NCBI RefSeq assembly: GCF_000016345.1
Contig: NC_009379.1
Coordinates: forward strand, 1,736,001 to 1,800,000
Reading direction: 5' to 3'
Origin: Polynucleobacter asymbioticus QLW-P1DMWA-1
Lineage (GTDB): Bacteria; Pseudomonadota; Gammaproteobacteria; Burkholderiales; Burkholderiaceae
Length of the DNA: 64,000 nucleotides
Positions 7,433-16,468 of this stretch are shown here, piece after piece. Position 1 is the first letter of the stretch. Each line of letters opens with the position of its first letter. The position numbers were made by a program, and so were the translations under genes. Under the pieces are notes generated by a model, which saw only the letters and a program-made list of their open reading frames with translations, was not told where the DNA came from and made no database searches.

Positions 7433-7458
7433 AAAAGAGGTGACACTACCGCCTCTTA
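7431..7458 (-). terminator. terminator of the czc-like operon
   Basis: On the minus strand AAGAGG and CCTCTT pair around an 11-nt loop and are followed by a T-run (TTTTTT). It lies between the convergent ends of the cadR-like gene and czcC, about 130 nt after the czcC stop. Confidence 0.7.
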
Positions 7459-7474
7459 TTGGCCGAGTTGAGAC
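7458..7474. repeat. 17-bp repeat flanking the czc block, copy 1
   Basis: ATTGGCCGAGTTGAGAC recurs with one mismatch and in the same orientation at 13622-13638. The two copies bracket exactly the czcCBA genes and their upstream small gene. Confidence 0.6.
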
Positions 7475-7588
7475 ATCCGGGTCCGTTCATCCCATTGGAC
7501 AGCTTCCGACCCACAGCAGACATCTAAAGATACCTCATTAATCATGAGTAACTCTAGGCTAGTCTCTAAAAGTATTGCCAAAAGAATA

Positions 7589-8818
7589 TCAATCAAAGTC
7601 CCAAATCTCGTGCAAATCCAAACGCATACGATAGTAAGATTCCAGTGCATCTAGCCGCATAAGGTCAGCCGATAACTGATTCTCATTGGCGGCTTTTCTT
7701 GCAGCAATCAAATCTGAGATAGTGCCCTCGCCCAGCACATAGGCTTTTTCAGCCGCCTGCGCAGCATCATTCTGGCTTTTTGCGGAATTTAGCAATGTTT
7801 CAGCCGCCGTTTTTCTACTCATCATCTGCGACCATAAGCGTTCAAACTCAACGCTAATGCGTTGCTCAGTTTCTATAACTCTTTGGCGACTCATTTCTGC
7901 TTCAGATGCTGCCGCAGAAGCATTAGAAAAACGAGCGCTACCGGATATTGGGAACGATAAACTAACACCATTAATTCTCTCGGCGCCACCAAACTCATTG
8001 GCGGTATATAGGCCAACGGTTGGATCCGGAAACCTGTCCAAGCCACTGCGTTTAGCTTGCAAATCAAATCGATCAGCATCTGATTTAGCTAGCTTTAATT
8101 CATGACTTCGCTCAAGAAATTGTTGACGTAGTAATTCCTTCCTAGTTTGAAGATTAGGAATTACATCCCATTTAAAGTTCTTAATTAATGCGATGCCTTG
8201 GTATCTCTGCGTGACTGATTCACCGCTTACGCTTTCTTGTGCTTTAGCAAGCTCTAAGAAGGCCTTTAGCCTACCTTGCTCCGCTGTTGCTAATTGAGCA
8301 TCCAATCTAGCTACATCCCCAACCTTGTAGCGCACTTGAGCAATCCGGCCAATTTGATCGCCTAGCTGGCTATTTTTCTCGGCAACAATTCTTGACTGAA
8401 GCGCTTTAAGATAAGTAAACCAGGTTGCTAATAGATCCTTGCTGGTTTCATGCATAGTATCGGCATACTCAATTCCGGCAAATGACTTGGTGGCATCGGA
8501 AATCTTCTCATCAACACCGCCTTTACCCCAAAAACGGATTGGACGCTCAATACCCGCCCAGTATTCTTGATAATTTGTGGCTCCCGGTATATTGGTTACT
8601 CTTCGATTTTGTCTAGAGCCCCTGACAACAAACTCTTGCGAACCCGAGGCGATGGCATCAGCCCTGTAATTTAAAGAGTCCTTTCTCGCATCCGCAGCTC
8701 CAATCTTAGGGTTGGAATACAGAGCATTTTTTACCTGTTCATCAGTTGGCAATAAATTATTAGCTAATGCTGAAGAACAAACTCCAATAAATGTAGCAAA
8801 TAGAATCAATTTTTTCAT
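7589..8818 (-). CDS. czcC: outer-membrane efflux protein, CzcC/TolC-like (409 aa)
   Basis: This is the outer-membrane channel of a tripartite RND metal pump. A signal peptide (MKKLILFATFIGVCSSALA) is followed by long helical segments rich in Ala, Gln and Arg arranged as two repeats, as in TolC/CzcC (OEP family). Length fits CzcC. Its ATG overlaps the stop of the RND gene (ATGA), so it is the last gene of a B-A-C operon. The order differs from the classical czcCBA order. A strong terminator follows. Confidence 0.85.
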   Translation of the reverse strand: MKKLILFATFIGVCSSALANNLLPTDEQVKNALYSNPKIGAADARKDSLNYRADAIASGSQEFVVRGSRQNRRVTNIPGATNYQEYWAGIERPIRFWGKGGVDEKISDATKSFAGIEYADTMHETSKDLLATWFTYLKALQSRIVAEKNSQLGDQIGRIAQVRYKVGDVARLDAQLATAEQGRLKAFLELAKAQESVSGESVTQRYQGIALIKNFKWDVIPNLQTRKELLRQQFLERSHELKLAKSDADRFDLQAKRSGLDRFPDPTVGLYTANEFGGAERINGVSLSFPISGSARFSNASAAASEAEMSRQRVIETEQRISVEFERLWSQMMSRKTAAETLLNSAKSQNDAAQAAEKAYVLGEGTISDLIAARKAANENQLSADLMRLDALESYYRMRLDLHEIWDFD

Positions 8819-11800
8819 TTTTTGATCCTCTTAATAGATTCAATTAAACGATCAAAGTGGATTTCTTCTTTAAGCTCACTCCAATTTTTTAATGCCCCAA
8901 AGCGCTGATAGAGCTTTGGTAAAAGTAGCAAGGTTAATAAAGTTGACGTGATCAAACCACCAATCACCACAATCGCTAAGGGACGCTGAATTTCAGAACC
9001 TGGCCCCGTAGCAAAAAGAAGTGGAATCATTCCAAGGGCGGTAATAACTGCCGTCATCAGTACGGGGCGTAAACGCCTTCCAGTACCAAAGTGAATGACA
9101 TCAGACATAGAGTCGCCCTTAACCAGGCGCTCGTTAAAGTGAGTGACCATCACCACGCCATTTAGGACGGCAATACCAAGTAATGCAATAAATCCGACCG
9201 ACGCTGGCACGGAAAGATATTGACCGGTGATGGTTAAAGCAACAACTCCACCAACTAGTGCAAAAGGGATATTGAGGAATATGATCCCAGCCTGTATTGC
9301 CGAGCCAAAGGTCACCATCAGTATTGCAAAGATTAACCCCAATGCAATCGGGATCACAATAGCTAGCCTTGCAGCAGCCCTTTGTTGATTTTCAAACTGC
9401 CCTCCCCAAACCACATTGATCGTTTTAGGCAAGCTCAACGCAATCACTGCCGCCTGAGCATCCTTCACAAATCCTGCTAGATCCCTGCCATCGACAGACA
9501 CTTGAATGCTAGCAAAGCGACTTGATTGCTCATGGTCAATCCGAATGGGCCCATCTACTTGCTTAATTTCAGCTAGTGATGCTAGTGGCCATGATTTTCC
9601 ATCAGGTGCGGATATCATTAAGTCGCCAAATGCTTCTGGGCTTGTACGTATATAGTCATTTCCACGTAGTACCAATGGTGTTCTAATGACCCCATCTAAT
9701 ACCACCCCAAGGTTCTCACCTTCAATTTGATTGCGTAATCGCTGCTGCAAGTCCTCAATCGAGAATCCAGCTTGCCCCGCTACGGTACGGTTAATCTTTA
9801 GGCTTAAGTACTGCATTCCTTCAGCACGAGGTGCAATTACCTCAGCTGCACCCTTAACATTCCGAACTGAGCCAGCTATAGCTTGTGCCGCCTTATTGAT
9901 TTCAGCTAAATCACTGCCAAAGATTTTGATTGCCACATCACCGCGGGTTCCCGTAAGCATCTCGGAGACACGCATTTCAATCGGTTGAGTAAAACCATAA
10001 ACTAATCCAGGAAAGTTATCTAAAGCAATCCTGAGCTTATTGGCAATATCATCCTTATTGCCAGACCATTCACTTTTAGGCTTGAGCACTAAAAACATAT
10101 CCGTTTCATTTAAGCCCATGGGATCTAGACCTAAATCATCTGAACCTGCTCTGGCAACAATGGATTTAATCTCAGGAACTTCTTTTAAAAATAACTGCTC
10201 CACCTGAGAATCAATGATGAGTGACTCATTTAAGGATATTGATGGGAGCTTTTGCAGCTGAACCAAGATGTCTCCTTCATCTAGAGTAGGCATAAAGGTT
10301 TTTCCCACAATCATATAAAGAATTACCATCACACCCAACCCAATGCCAGAAGCCCTGTAAAGCCACTTGGTATTGCCCCATACCTGATTGCGCCACTCAA
10401 CGTATTTCTCTGAAATCTTGCGCATAAACTTTGTTTCTTCATCAGCCTTGCGCTCTAAAACAAACGAAGCTAAGGCGGGAATGACAGTAAATGCAATTAA
10501 TAAGGATGAGGCGAGCGCCATCACAATAGTTAGCGCTACCGGTGAAAATAGTTTGCCCTCCAAACCTTCAAGACTGAGCAACGGAAGAAAAACTACAGCA
10601 ATAATAAATACACCAGCTACCATAGGCTTAACAACCTCATGAGTAGCAATAGAAATGATTTCCGTCTTGCTTAATGCTTTTGATGTATTGGGATCAGCAA
10701 AGGCTGTTTCCACATTTTCAACTACCACCACTGCGGCATCTACCAACATACCGATAGCAATTGCCAATCCACCCAAGCTCATCAAGTTAGCCGTTAGGCC
10801 AAATGCCTTCATTAATATGAACGTAGAGAGTATTGAGAGCGGAAGTACAGCCGCAACCACCAGAGCGGCACGATACCCACCTAAAAATAGATATAAGGTG
10901 ATGCAAACCAACACGGTAGCTTCAAGTAAAGCCTTTGTAACGGTACCTGCTGCGCGGGATACTAATTCACCGCGGTTATAGAAAGTATTTACGGTCATGC
11001 CTTTTGGCAATCTTGGAGCAATCTCAACTAGTTTTTGCTCAACCGAATCAACCAGAAGGCGGGCATTAGCGCCGCGTAAACCCAAGACCAAACCTTCTAC
11101 TGCCTCTCCTTTTCCATCTTTAGTCACGGCGCCATATCGAGTGGCCGACCCCAAGTGAACTGTAGCAACTTCGTCAAGCATGACTGAGCCACCGTTTGTT
11201 TTTGGGATCTGGATCTTTTTTACATCGTCCAGCTTTTTAACGGCCCCCTCAACACGAACTACTAGCGTCTCCTCACCTTGATCAATACGCCCAGCCCCAT
11301 CATTACTATTGTTCGTCATTACCGCCTTACGAAGATCTGCCATCGTAATTCCACGAGCAGCCAATCGAGATGGGTCAGGAATTACTTCGTAAGTCAAAAT
11401 CTCCCCACCCAAGACGTTGACTTCAGCCACACCAGGAATGGTTCGAAGCTCAGGTCGAATGGTCCAGTCCAACACGGTGCGTTTATCTCTTAAGCTAAAG
11501 CCCTCACCCTCAAGAGTGAACATATAAATTTCACTTAAAGGAGTGGTAATTGGTGCCAGCCCACCAGTTGCGCCGGGTGGGAGGTCTTTTGTAAATGCAT
11601 TTAAACGTTCTGAGATTTGCTGACGTGCCCAATAAATATCAGTGCCATCATCAAAATCAATCGTGATATCGGCAATGCCATATTTAGATACCGATCTTAC
11701 AATCCGCTTCTTGGGAATGCTAAGCATTTCAATTTCAATTGGGCGAACTACTCTCTGCTCAACCTCTTCAGGTGTCATCCCCGGAATCTTCAGAATAATT

Positions 11801-11943
11801 TTGACTTGGGTTGGCGAGATATCAGGAAAGGCATCAATTGGCAACGTCATCCACGCATGAATACCAAAGAGCACTAATGCAATAGCCATTGCCAATACGA
11901 GCTTGCGAAAATGCAAACTTGCATCAATTAATTTAGTAAACAT
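8815..11943 (-). CDS. czcA: heavy-metal efflux RND permease, CzcA/CusA-type (1042 aa)
   Basis: This is the inner-membrane proton antiporter of the efflux complex. It has the full RND architecture: helix 1, a large periplasmic loop (about residues 35-335), helices 2-7, a second loop, helices 8-12. The helix-4 motif reads GMLVDAAVVVVEN, whereas Zn/Co/Cd pumps of the CzcA type usually show DFG followed by DGA before VEN. The missing DFG/DGA makes the substrate uncertain; it could be divalent or monovalent metal. It starts 1 nt into the czcB stop (TAATG) and overlaps czcC by 4 nt. Confidence 0.9.
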   Translation of the reverse strand: MFTKLIDASLHFRKLVLAMAIALVLFGIHAWMTLPIDAFPDISPTQVKIILKIPGMTPEEVEQRVVRPIEIEMLSIPKKRIVRSVSKYGIADITIDFDDGTDIYWARQQISERLNAFTKDLPPGATGGLAPITTPLSEIYMFTLEGEGFSLRDKRTVLDWTIRPELRTIPGVAEVNVLGGEILTYEVIPDPSRLAARGITMADLRKAVMTNNSNDGAGRIDQGEETLVVRVEGAVKKLDDVKKIQIPKTNGGSVMLDEVATVHLGSATRYGAVTKDGKGEAVEGLVLGLRGANARLLVDSVEQKLVEIAPRLPKGMTVNTFYNRGELVSRAAGTVTKALLEATVLVCITLYLFLGGYRAALVVAAVLPLSILSTFILMKAFGLTANLMSLGGLAIAIGMLVDAAVVVVENVETAFADPNTSKALSKTEIISIATHEVVKPMVAGVFIIAVVFLPLLSLEGLEGKLFSPVALTIVMALASSLLIAFTVIPALASFVLERKADEETKFMRKISEKYVEWRNQVWGNTKWLYRASGIGLGVMVILYMIVGKTFMPTLDEGDILVQLQKLPSISLNESLIIDSQVEQLFLKEVPEIKSIVARAGSDDLGLDPMGLNETDMFLVLKPKSEWSGNKDDIANKLRIALDNFPGLVYGFTQPIEMRVSEMLTGTRGDVAIKIFGSDLAEINKAAQAIAGSVRNVKGAAEVIAPRAEGMQYLSLKINRTVAGQAGFSIEDLQQRLRNQIEGENLGVVLDGVIRTPLVLRGNDYIRTSPEAFGDLMISAPDGKSWPLASLAEIKQVDGPIRIDHEQSSRFASIQVSVDGRDLAGFVKDAQAAVIALSLPKTINVVWGGQFENQQRAAARLAIVIPIALGLIFAILMVTFGSAIQAGIIFLNIPFALVGGVVALTITGQYLSVPASVGFIALLGIAVLNGVVMVTHFNERLVKGDSMSDVIHFGTGRRLRPVLMTAVITALGMIPLLFATGPGSEIQRPLAIVVIGGLITSTLLTLLLLPKLYQRFGALKNWSELKEEIHFDRLIESIKRIKK

Positions 11944-13049
11944 TACTCGTCCTTCTGCGCAAGCGCTTTCAGAGAGGCAATGCCAGTTACCGCAACCTTA
12001 GCGCCACTAGATAGCGGCGCCTGAATTGAGGCTAAGTCATCATCGCTTGAGATGACTGATACGGGTTGAAGCACTACACCAGTGCCTGAAAGAATGAATA
12101 TCGCGCTTTGCCCTTTCCAGCTCGTAAGCGCTCTTGAGGGTACCTGCCATAACGTTTTATCCTGAACTTTTGGTTTCAGCCTTGCCTGAATAGTTGCAGT
12201 AACCACTTCACCCATCTGCAGAGTGCCGCGTTCCTCAACAACAGCTCTTATTCTTGCTGACTGTGAGGCGCTAACTGCCTGTGATACTCCGGTTACCTTG
12301 GCTTTGGCGTTACGGGAGGCAATCACAATCTCATCTCCAGGCTGAATTCCGAGAGCTTTAAATCCAGATGTATTGATCTCGAGATTCAAAGTGGAGATGT
12401 CAGCAATTCTAAAAAGCAAGGTTCCAGTATCAACGCGCTGACCGATCAGGTTATGAGCCTCAACCACCGTTCCCTGGATTGGCGACTTCAATGCGCCTGT
12501 GGCATAAGATTTAAACGCCTCTTTATTTTTAGGATCATCAAAGTTAATCCCCGCGGCCTTTAGCTCCGACTGTCTTGCCATTAACATGGCATTGGCATTT
12601 TCAGCTTTTGCTTTAGTAATATTGAGGCGAGATTGAGGAATAATTCCTTCTTTAAACAATTCGTTATCACGAATCAAGGCTTCTTTAGCCAAACGAGCAT
12701 CAGATGTGGCTTCTAATAATTTCTGCCTTGAATCGCCCATCTGGGGACTAGTGAAATAAGCCAACGGTGATCCTACTTTTACTGGATCACCAACACCCAC
12801 AACCATTTGACTGAGCTGTCCAGGATAAGGCGCGGATAGAATCGCCTGCTTTTCCGGCGGGACTGTGACTGAAGCGCTAATTAATACAGAGCCCGAATCA
12901 ACAGAAATTGCTTGGGCAAAATTCACGCCCATTGCTGCCTGTTGATTTGCAGTCAGTTTTAATGACTTAGGTGCAAATTCTTGTGCTTGAAGACTGCCGC
13001 TCAAAATCAGCGAGAAAAGGGAAAGTCTAACTATATGGGAACGAAACAT
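11943..13049 (-). CDS. czcB: periplasmic adaptor (membrane fusion) protein, CzcB-like (368 aa)
   Basis: The adaptor links the RND pump to the outer-membrane channel. A signal peptide (MFRSHIVRLSLFSLILSGSLQA) is followed by a split biotinyl-lipoyl domain, a helical hairpin (about residues 100-165) and beta-barrel domains. The ATG at 13049 is chosen because AGAGG lies 5 nt upstream and the signal peptide follows; a GTG at 13067 would put that ribosome-binding site inside the gene. No His-rich N-terminal region like that of CzcB from Cupriavidus is present. Confidence 0.86.
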   Translation of the reverse strand: MFRSHIVRLSLFSLILSGSLQAQEFAPKSLKLTANQQAAMGVNFAQAISVDSGSVLISASVTVPPEKQAILSAPYPGQLSQMVVGVGDPVKVGSPLAYFTSPQMGDSRQKLLEATSDARLAKEALIRDNELFKEGIIPQSRLNITKAKAENANAMLMARQSELKAAGINFDDPKNKEAFKSYATGALKSPIQGTVVEAHNLIGQRVDTGTLLFRIADISTLNLEINTSGFKALGIQPGDEIVIASRNAKAKVTGVSQAVSASQSARIRAVVEERGTLQMGEVVTATIQARLKPKVQDKTLWQVPSRALTSWKGQSAIFILSGTGVVLQPVSVISSDDDLASIQAPLSSGAKVAVTGIASLKALAQKDE

Positions 13050-13112
13050 AAAAACCTCTAGAAACACTGCTAACTAAATCCAAGAAACGTGAGCAAGTCA
13101 CGCCAGAGAAAT

Positions 13113-13520
13113 TTAGAGGGCTAGAGGTGGAGCCAAAGAAAGGGGTGGTGAACTTTGGGCGTACCTTTGATAGGCGAATCTATCTACACTAAAAAAATAA
13201 ATCTGTCGCCCACTAGATGCCGAATAAACAAGGATAAAGAAGGCTAACGCATAAAAACATAAGGCGATGAGGTCAAATTTTTCATTTTGAAGTGAAGTAG
13301 GTACGCCTACCTCAGGAGATTCTTCCGTGGCGCTCGTGAGATAGACTTTGCCGACCTCAGGGGCATTAGCAGACTCAAATCCGGTGCTTGCAACATGCAG
13401 ATGAAGGCCAAACTGACTTGATCGTCCTGTATGTGCATGTAGGAATGGTGTCAGTACCTGCAATATGATTGCCAGGAGCAAAGCAGCTAAAAGAAGAGGT
13501 TTTGATCTCAAAAATTGCAT
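13113..13520 (-). CDS. small membrane protein preceding the czc-like operon, CzcI-like position (135 aa)
   Basis: A hydrophobic N-terminal segment (about residues 8-26), a His-containing stretch (FLHAHTG, LHLHV), a polar middle and a second transmembrane segment (about 85-103) are visible. The tail is SPPLSLAPPLAL. The gene lies 63 nt upstream of czcB on the same strand. Small proteins in this position (CzcI, CnrX-like or DUF2946 types) modulate metal-efflux operons, but I assign no function from sequence alone. Confidence 0.55.
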   Translation of the reverse strand: MQFLRSKPLLLAALLLAIILQVLTPFLHAHTGRSSQFGLHLHVASTGFESANAPEVGKVYLTSATEESPEVGVPTSLQNEKFDLIALCFYALAFFILVYSASSGRQIYFFSVDRFAYQRYAQSSPPLSLAPPLAL

Positions 13521-13621
13521 AGATTGATTCTACACCTGAGATATTTCATCTAATTGACCATTATTTGAGCAATCACAACCTAAAATGAGAATCCCTCTCG
13601 TTTGGGAGGCAACTGTCCCTA

Positions 13622-13638
13622 ATTGGCCGATTTGAGAC
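13622..13638. repeat. 17-bp repeat flanking the czc block, copy 2
   Basis: ATTGGCCGATTTGAGAC is a 16/17 match to 7458-7474 in the same orientation. It lies in the gap between the metal block and the island backbone. Confidence 0.6.
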
Positions 13639-13745
13639 CTTCAAATTAATAAAAAACCCTACTTTGAGAGTCGCTTGTACACTTAAAAACAGCCACTTAA
13701 CCACCATCCCAATTGATTTGGAATGTTTACAGCATTAATTTTTGA

Positions 13746-13781
13746 CAAAAAAATGCCGGCAATCCCTGAGAATTACCGGCA
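13746..13781 (-). terminator. Rho-independent terminator after the backbone operon
   Basis: On the minus strand TGCCGGTAAT and ATTGCCGGCA pair around an 11-nt loop and are followed by TTTTTTT. It ends the operon whose last gene stops at 13798. Confidence 0.85.
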
Positions 13782-13799
13782 AATCGTTTAAAACGAATT
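13782..13799. repeat. island palindrome, copy overlapping a stop codon
   Basis: AATCGTTTAAAACGAATT overlaps the TAA stop of the gene ending at 13798 and sits directly before that gene's terminator hairpin. Confidence 0.55.
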
Positions 13800-14217
13800 A
13801 GTGATCTCGTCGCAGTACTGGAATCCCACCGATCAGATCAGGTCCACTCATCCACAATGGATCCAGAGAGTTACTTGCTATACCGTTCATATAGCTATCT
13901 GGATGCAGCAAGAAAATGGGCTTGCCAAAAAAGTACTGATCTAGCGTTGCTAACTCAATGCAATCGTCACAAAACTTATCCCACCGTTTATTGCCACTCA
14001 CGGCCTGATCTAAATGCTGGTTGAAGTACGCATCTTCCTTTAATAACAGCGCCTTTACCCGCTCAAATACATATTGCTTGCGCAATTCAGGCCACTGATT
14101 CAATCCATCCTCCTCATAACCGCTGATATATAAGCCAAATTTTTCATGGCTTGTTAAAACCGCTGTTTTGATACCATAGTTGCCCATGTATAAGGCACTC
14201 ATTGCTGTATTTTTCAA
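13798..14217 (-). CDS. hypothetical protein (139 aa)
   Basis: I do not recognise this protein. It is soluble, mixed alpha/beta in character and rich in Tyr and Asp. The likely start is TTG at 14217, with AAGGGA 7 nt upstream; an ATG 15 nt downstream is the alternative. It is the last gene of a five-gene minus-strand run led by the gene at 16843. It is separated from the previous gene by a terminator hairpin (14238-14270) and followed by its own terminator. Confidence 0.55.
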   Translation of the reverse strand: MKNTAMSALYMGNYGIKTAVLTSHEKFGLYISGYEEDGLNQWPELRKQYVFERVKALLLKEDAYFNQHLDQAVSGNKRWDKFCDDCIELATLDQYFFGKPIFLLHPDSYMNGIASNSLDPLWMSGPDLIGGIPVLRRDH

Positions 14218-14237
14218 TTTTTATTCCCTTTAGTCAT

Positions 14238-14270
14238 ATAAAAACGTCTGCAATGTTTAATTGCAGACGC
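14238..14270 (-). terminator. Rho-independent terminator inside the backbone operon
   Basis: A perfect 10-bp stem, CGTCTGCAAT with ATTGCAGACG, has a 5-nt loop and is followed by TTTTTATATG on the minus strand. It is the end of the gene stopping at 14288 and probably reduces expression of the next gene. Confidence 0.85.
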
Positions 14271-14289
14271 AAATCGTTTGAAACGATTT
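14271..14289. repeat. island palindrome, perfect copy overlapping a stop codon
   Basis: AAATCGTTTGAAACGATTT is a perfect 9+1+9 palindrome. It overlaps the TAA stop of the gene ending at 14288 and lies directly before its terminator, the same arrangement as at 13782-13799. Confidence 0.65.
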
Positions 14290-14614
14290 AAAAGTGGGCC
14301 GTCTCAACCACGCTGCCATCAAGCGCATTAATAGATTTCCAAAAGCAATAGCCATAGTCTAGTTTTGAATATTGATATTCAGATTCGCACCTGCCCATCA
14401 ATGCAGCCGCCTCTAACAAAGCAAGCCCGCTATCATCATGAACAGGAATCCCCATGCGAACTGTCTTGTGGTCTTTGTCATTCATAAACGCGACTTCCTC
14501 ACAATCAGCCTCCCAAGCTGCTTCAGCAAGAAATTCTTGTAGCTTTTGCACAACCTCTTTATTTGCATGTTGCTGACGTAGTTGGATATTCCAAGTTACA
14601 AATTTTGTTGCCAT
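14288..14614 (-). CDS. hypothetical protein (108 aa)
   Basis: A well-placed AGGAGAAAT ribosome-binding site precedes the ATG. The protein is acidic and soluble with a helical first half (LRQQHANKEVVQKLQEFLAE) and a Cys/Tyr-containing second half. No known domain is recognised. It lies 21 nt after the AAA+ ATPase gene and is probably co-transcribed with it. Confidence 0.6.
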   Translation of the reverse strand: MATKFVTWNIQLRQQHANKEVVQKLQEFLAEAAWEADCEEVAFMNDKDHKTVRMGIPVHDDSGLALLEAAALMGRCESEYQYSKLDYGYCFWKSINALDGSVVETAHF

Positions 14615-14635
14615 GATATTTCTCCTTTTTTTGAA

Positions 14636-15361
14636 TTAGATGGTTACTGCTATAGGCTGCGTTGGTATAAGCGTTGCTGGATTAGGGATATTTGCGTAGT
14701 AATGCTTAACAATTTGTTTACTGGCATTCAGTACGCCTCGACCACTCCCCTTGCAAGCTTTAGCTATATCAATTAGCACTTGATCTGGAATACCCAATAC
14801 CCCGTAATAACTCAGCACCCTGCTCATAACAGGAAGCCAATTACTACTAGGTGCCGCCGTGAAATCCACCACATGACAGCGATCAATTACCGCCCGGTCA
14901 ATTTTTGACAAATTATTAGTTGTCAAAATAAACACTGCATGTTGACCGCCCCCATTCATCGCGGTTTTAAGCGATGGCATATAAGCACCAGTTAAGTTAT
15001 CCACCTCATCTAATACAAAATAGTGAAATGCATCGATGGGTGTGAAGTTACAGCGATTAGCAATACTTACCATCATTTGTGCGTGATTTGACGTAGCAGC
15101 AATGTCAAAATACTGCGGCAACTGTGCCTCTTGTCCACTATGCGCTTGCTCAATCAAATCGGGCAATATTTTTGCCAAAGCACTTTTGCCAGTCCCCACA
15201 TCCCCATATAACAAAATGCCGTTTTTTCCCGATCCAGGAAAGCCGCCATTTTTAGCAATGCAGCCCTCAATCATCTGCTTCGCTTTTGCATCTTTAAAAA
15301 CTACATCGCCCAATACTTTAGGCTGAAACTGCTCATCAAAATTACTAAAATCAGGTTGCAT
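14636..15361 (-). CDS. AAA+ ATPase (241 aa)
   Basis: The Walker A motif GDVGTGKSAL lies at about residues 53-62, Walker B YFVLDEVDNL at about 114-123, and a sensor-1-like TTNN at about 147-150. A lid-like helical part follows. Size and motifs recall clamp-loader or DnaC-type AAA+ proteins, or ATPases paired with a substrate protein. The neighbours at 15425 and 14288 are of unknown function and probably act with it. A role in replication or maintenance of the island is possible but not shown. Confidence 0.75.
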   Translation of the reverse strand: MQPDFSNFDEQFQPKVLGDVVFKDAKAKQMIEGCIAKNGGFPGSGKNGILLYGDVGTGKSALAKILPDLIEQAHSGQEAQLPQYFDIAATSNHAQMMVSIANRCNFTPIDAFHYFVLDEVDNLTGAYMPSLKTAMNGGGQHAVFILTTNNLSKIDRAVIDRCHVVDFTAAPSSNWLPVMSRVLSYYGVLGIPDQVLIDIAKACKGSGRGVLNASKQIVKHYYANIPNPATLIPTQPIAVTI

Positions 15362-15424
15362 AAAACCTCCAGTGAATGATTACTGCAGGGCAACTAACCC
15401 CGCAGCAATCTGTTTAGTTAAAAA

Positions 15425-16444
15425 TTACTCAGCCATTGCCGCTGCTTGCGCTGCCAACTGATCTACTTGGTCAACATCGCTTGCCTGCGCCTGCTCTTCT
15501 TGTTCGTTAGCAATAGCATCTTTGCTAACCTTGTAAAACGCTAACAACGCTGCGTTTACTACCGCTTTATCGCTAAGCCCAGCACGTACTGCGTACTTGC
15601 CGCCCGATAAAGGTGTAGCAATGAGCACGATTTGCCCTGCTGTAGCGTCCACTTTTTGCGCTAAGACTGCACTGTCAAACACGGCCAGCTCACGTGCATT
15701 TGCCCATTGCTGCGCTTGCACCAGTTTTTCGTCACGTGTTAGTAATGCAGAACCTGCGCCATTTGATTTTTTGCTTTCTGCATTAGCCAAGCGCATTGCA
15801 GTTAAGCCCCCTTCAAAATTTTGCACGTATTGTGCAAAATCAGCAGGTTCGCAGCCTTTCTTTTTTGCGTAAGCAATAGCTGAGTAGTAGCTATTAATTT
15901 TTCTAGCATCTGCACCAATAAATACGCACATTAAAAACTTGCTGAGCACATACGTTTTTGGTGTCACATTAATGTTGCGATCCAGCATGTATGCATCCAA
16001 GCGATTTAAAATACGCTTTTGCTCCTTCTCACTCTGCTGCAAGAACAAGTCATACTTTGCGTAGCACTTGCCCACAATGCTATTTAAAAATGCATTGCTA
16101 CGGGCCTCTGCAACATTTAGCTCTCGCTGATATTTCCCGTACTCTGCCGCAAGATCATCTAACTCTGTTATCAGATCACCCATTGCAGCCGCCCCTATAA
16201 GCGTTTCAAAGTCAATAGACTTAGCAGCACCGCTGCCATCGCTCATAAATTGCGCTCGCACGTCGTACCATTCTTGCTTTTGTCCAATGCTTGCCTTCTC
16301 TAGCTCACGCAAAGCCTGCTGCGCTTGCTCTTCAGAAGTACCGCTAACCGTTACCTCCGCCCCTGTGTCTTGCATAAACTTTTCAATGTCTATTGCCTGT
16401 GCTGCTGTGTTTACTGCTTGTGTGTTTACTAAAGTTGCTTCCAT
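15425..16444 (-). CDS. hypothetical protein co-encoded with the AAA+ ATPase (339 aa)
   Basis: A strong ribosome-binding site (AGGAGAAGT) precedes the ATG. The protein is largely helical, with an N-terminal region of Gln/Glu/Ala-rich helices (about residues 35-110), a central Lys/Tyr-rich part and an acidic Gln/Ala-rich C-terminus. There are no membrane segments. I recognise no domain. Its place directly upstream of an AAA+ ATPase suggests a substrate or adaptor for that ATPase. Confidence 0.6.
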   Translation of the reverse strand: MEATLVNTQAVNTAAQAIDIEKFMQDTGAEVTVSGTSEEQAQQALRELEKASIGQKQEWYDVRAQFMSDGSGAAKSIDFETLIGAAAMGDLITELDDLAAEYGKYQRELNVAEARSNAFLNSIVGKCYAKYDLFLQQSEKEQKRILNRLDAYMLDRNINVTPKTYVLSKFLMCVFIGADARKINSYYSAIAYAKKKGCEPADFAQYVQNFEGGLTAMRLANAESKKSNGAGSALLTRDEKLVQAQQWANARELAVFDSAVLAQKVDATAGQIVLIATPLSGGKYAVRAGLSDKAVVNAALLAFYKVSKDAIANEQEEQAQASDVDQVDQLAAQAAAMAE

Positions 16445-16468
16445 TTTTACTTCTCCTTGTTTTTTTAA

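Noticed and set aside
7456..7650. A 64-codon minus-strand frame overlapping the end of czcC
   Set aside because: It overlaps czcC out of phase, has no ribosome-binding site, and covers the repeat and terminator region.
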